Positions 62,199 through 64,000 of a stretch of DNA of 64,000 bases are shown piece by piece. The notes under the pieces are model-generated. The model ran no database searches, had not been told where the DNA came from, and saw only the letters and a list, made by a program, of their open reading frames with translations. Source of the DNA: Chloroflexi bacterium HGW-Chloroflexi-6. GTDB taxonomy: Bacteria > Chloroflexota > Anaerolineae > Anaerolineales > Villigracilaceae. The DNA lies in NCBI GenBank assembly GCA_002840685.1, contig PHBU01000004.1, positions 186,001-250,000 on the forward strand, written 5' to 3'. Within the stretch, counting starts at the first letter, position 1. Each line of letters begins with the position of its first letter. A program made the position numbers and the translations under genes.

Positions 62199-63301
62199 CT
62201 TGTGCAGATCTCAGAAAAAAGTGCCAGGTAGCTTTTTGTGGCATTATCGATGGAAAACCGGGTGGCAGCTTCACTTAACCCGGGGATTTTGGGTGAATTA
62301 AGCGTTTCAGAAATGGCATTGGACAGGGCGTCTGCCTGCCCGACTGGCACCAATCGGCCCCAGCGCCCAGCCTCCAAAATTTCATTGGGACCGCTCGGGC
62401 AATCGGTGGAAACCAGTGGACATCCGCAAGCCATCGCCTCGACCAGGACGCTGGGGAAACCTTCCCAGGCTGAAGCGAGCACAAATACAGCTGCCCGCGA
62501 CATAAAAGCATAAGGGTTGGCTGCATAGCCAGGCATTTGAACGAACTCAGCCAGTTTCAATTTTGTTACCTGTTCTTCGATCCACCGCCGCTGACCGCCG
62601 TCTCCGAGAATTAATAATCGGGCCGGAGTTTTTTTATGCAGCAGGTCAAATGCCTTTAACAAGGTGATGAAATCTTTTTGAGGTTCCAGGCGGCCTACTG
62701 CCAGGATCACCGGCGGCTGACCCGGTTCAAACCAGGAGTGGTTTGCCGATTCCTGAGCAGAATCGAGTAAACCCTTGTGAACCAGAGGATTGTAGATGAT
62801 GTTGATGCGCGATGTTGGGATTTTTGTCCAGTTTGATAAGCTTGTTGCTACACCTTGTGAAACCGCTACAATTCGATCGGCAAATGGGTACAGGTAGGGA
62901 GTTAATCGAGTTGATAGACGATCTTTCAGCGATTGAGCGTTTTTATACACCGATTGAATATCATTGTGCTCACTGATTACCAAAGGTGTTTTTGTTCCGG
63001 CCAACCAGCGGGCGAGAATGGCCGTCAGGTTGACATGATATTGAGCCGACATCAAACAATTGGGACGCTCTTTTCGAAGATAACGGATCAACATTGGAAT
63101 CCTGCCCAACATCCCGTTGCCCCCCAGTTCGATGATCCGAACTTCAGCGGGGACCAGCTCCTTGAACGGGCCGGTAGCTTTCCCGACAACCAGGTCCACT
63201 GAAAGCCCGCTCTGTTTCAGCCCCGTTGCCAGATTGATCAGCGCACGCTGAACCCCGCCGCCCTCCAGTGATGGAAACAACAGAGCAATATGCAACATCA
63301 T
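62195..63301 (-). CDS. Glycosyltransferase family 4
   Basis: A 368-residue GT-B enzyme starting MMLHIALLFPSLEGGGVQRA. The donor domain shows VILAVGRLEPQKDFITLLKA, LLILGDGGQ and LASAWEGFPSVLVEAMACGC with E-x7-E. ATG 63301 overlaps the sulfotransferase stop codon. A TTG four codons upstream is less likely. These linked GT4 genes and the sulfotransferase suggest a sulfated glycan. Confidence 0.9.
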   Translation of the reverse strand: MMLHIALLFPSLEGGGVQRALINLATGLKQSGLSVDLVVGKATGPFKELVPAEVRIIELGGNGMLGRIPMLIRYLRKERPNCLMSAQYHVNLTAILARWLAGTKTPLVISEHNDIQSVYKNAQSLKDRLSTRLTPYLYPFADRIVAVSQGVATSLSNWTKIPTSRINIIYNPLVHKGLLDSAQESANHSWFEPGQPPVILAVGRLEPQKDFITLLKAFDLLHKKTPARLLILGDGGQRRWIEEQVTKLKLAEFVQMPGYAANPYAFMSRAAVFVLASAWEGFPSVLVEAMACGCPLVSTDCPSGPNEILEAGRWGRLVPVGQADALSNAISETLNSPKIPGLSEAATRFSIDNATKSYLALFSEICTR

Positions 63302-64000
63302 GCCTTTAGCCAATCTGCCAGGTCGCGTCCAATTAATCCCTGCAGTTTCATTATCTCACCTTCAAACTGGGATTTTAATTGCTGCTTCGTTTTTTCATTC
63401 ATGGGCGGGTAGCTGGTTGGGCGCAGGTTCATGCGAATGAGTTGCTCTTTAACGAAATAGCGGGCTTTTTGCGGAATAAAACGCTTGAGTTGCTCGCGGA
63501 ATGCGGACTGACGCCGTAACCAGCGCTGCAGGCTCATGCTGCGCGGCAGGGCGGCCGGATTGCTAATGATCGATTTTATGGGGGTGCTATGAGCTTCAAG
63601 ACCTAAAAAATTATTTATGTCATCCAGAGTTTTTGTTAGTTGTGGCGCAGCCAGATCTTCGTAGAGCAGGAATAGCAACTTCTCGCGCGGAAAAAATGTC
63701 AGGAAGTGCTGAATTTGCTCAATATACTGGCTGCCGCGAACATACCCATACAACATAGCGCCTTTGGTTTGTAACGTGACATACTGACTTTTGAGCCTGT
63801 TTGCTTCTGCATCCAGCGCATCTTCAAAGGATAAGGATTCGTTGCCCTCGCGCACCATATTCCAATACCAGGAGTAAGCTCGCACAACCGGGTCTCGCAA
63901 AATGACGATCATCTCCGGACCATCAGGATATACCTTCTTTAAACGCGGAGCAACCTTCTCTGCCCAGTAGAGGTAATGCGGGGTTGCGTCTCCGCGCCGG
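63298..64000 (-). CDS. Sulfotransferase, N-terminus beyond the window
   Basis: The visible 233 codons are the C-terminal part of a PAPS-dependent sulfotransferase. DATPHYLYWAEKVAPRLKKV and MIVILRDPVVRAYSWYWNMV (3'-phosphate-binding RDPVxRAYS motif) are typical of heparan-sulfate-like (NodH-type) sulfotransferases. The 5'-PAPS loop lies outside the window. The frame stays open to base 64000. The gene overlaps the GT4 gene downstream, so it probably sulfates the glycan made by this group. Confidence 0.85.
   Translation of the reverse strand, partial: RRGDATPHYLYWAEKVAPRLKKVYPDGPEMIVILRDPVVRAYSWYWNMVREGNESLSFEDALDAEANRLKSQYVTLQTKGAMLYGYVRGSQYIEQIQHFLTFFPREKLLFLLYEDLAAPQLTKTLDDINNFLGLEAHSTPIKSIISNPAALPRSMSLQRWLRRQSAFREQLKRFIPQKARYFVKEQLIRMNLRPTSYPPMNEKTKQQLKSQFEGEIMKLQGLIGRDLADWLKA

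Noticed and set aside
1-64000. CRISPR array, prophage or complete insertion sequence
   Set aside because: No regularly spaced direct repeats, phage structural genes or intact transposase were seen.

Overview
The window is a bacterial chromosome segment, most likely from the Chloroflexota (class Anaerolineae or a close relative). This assignment is an inference. It rests on the mix of SLH-anchored glycosidase, NitT/TauT-type ABC genes, aldehyde dehydrogenase of the glutamate-semialdehyde type, TTG starts, promoters placed directly against start codons, and a moderate G+C content broken by an AT-rich surface-polysaccharide block. No rRNA is present to confirm it.

Layout. 1-4231: glycoside use (end of a GH2 beta-mannosidase, an MFS transporter, a GH3 beta-glucosidase), followed by a 50-bp perfect palindrome and tRNA-Gly(CCC). 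4562-14180: a lasso-peptide biosynthetic locus. A 57-codon precursor gene at 13956-14129 has its own consensus promoter, ribosome binding site and terminator. It faces away from a minus-strand operon encoding a YkgJ-type Cys-cluster protein, an HPr-kinase-like protein, a sulfotransferase, the leader-binding B1 (PqqD-like), the B2 protease, the asparagine-synthetase-like cyclase, an ABC exporter and a second HPr-kinase-like protein. A nucleotidyltransferase converges on the operon. The precursor has Thr at -2, a predicted Ala1-Glu9 ring and a C-terminal Ser. The two kinases, nucleotidyltransferase and sulfotransferase together suggest a heavily decorated lasso peptide. This is the main discovery in the window.

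14210-42298: a large exopolysaccharide locus. It holds two Wzz/BY-kinase chain-length proteins, the initiating phosphoglycosyl transferase, WecG/TagA, a UDP-sugar dehydrogenase, several glycosyltransferases, a Wzy/WaaL-like protein, an acetyltransferase, a Wzx flippase and a TylF-like methyltransferase on the minus strand. On the plus strand are a TPR protein, membrane glycosyltransferases, an SLH-anchored glycosidase, a 1126-residue methyltransferase/GT2/GT4 fusion and a low-molecular-weight tyrosine phosphatase. 42341-50487: housekeeping genes (PepD, TypA/BipA, a SpoU-family methyltransferase, VKOR, Rel) and a probable 6S RNA. 50578-55175: a self-contained sigma-54 module (rpoN, histidine kinase, an activator lacking its DNA-binding domain) driven by a consensus sigma-54 promoter, so probably autoregulated. 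55225-59846: an orphan CoA-transferase A subunit, an aldehyde dehydrogenase and an ABC transporter with no binding protein. 59902-64000: a second polysaccharide block of three GT4 enzymes and a sulfotransferase cut by the window edge.
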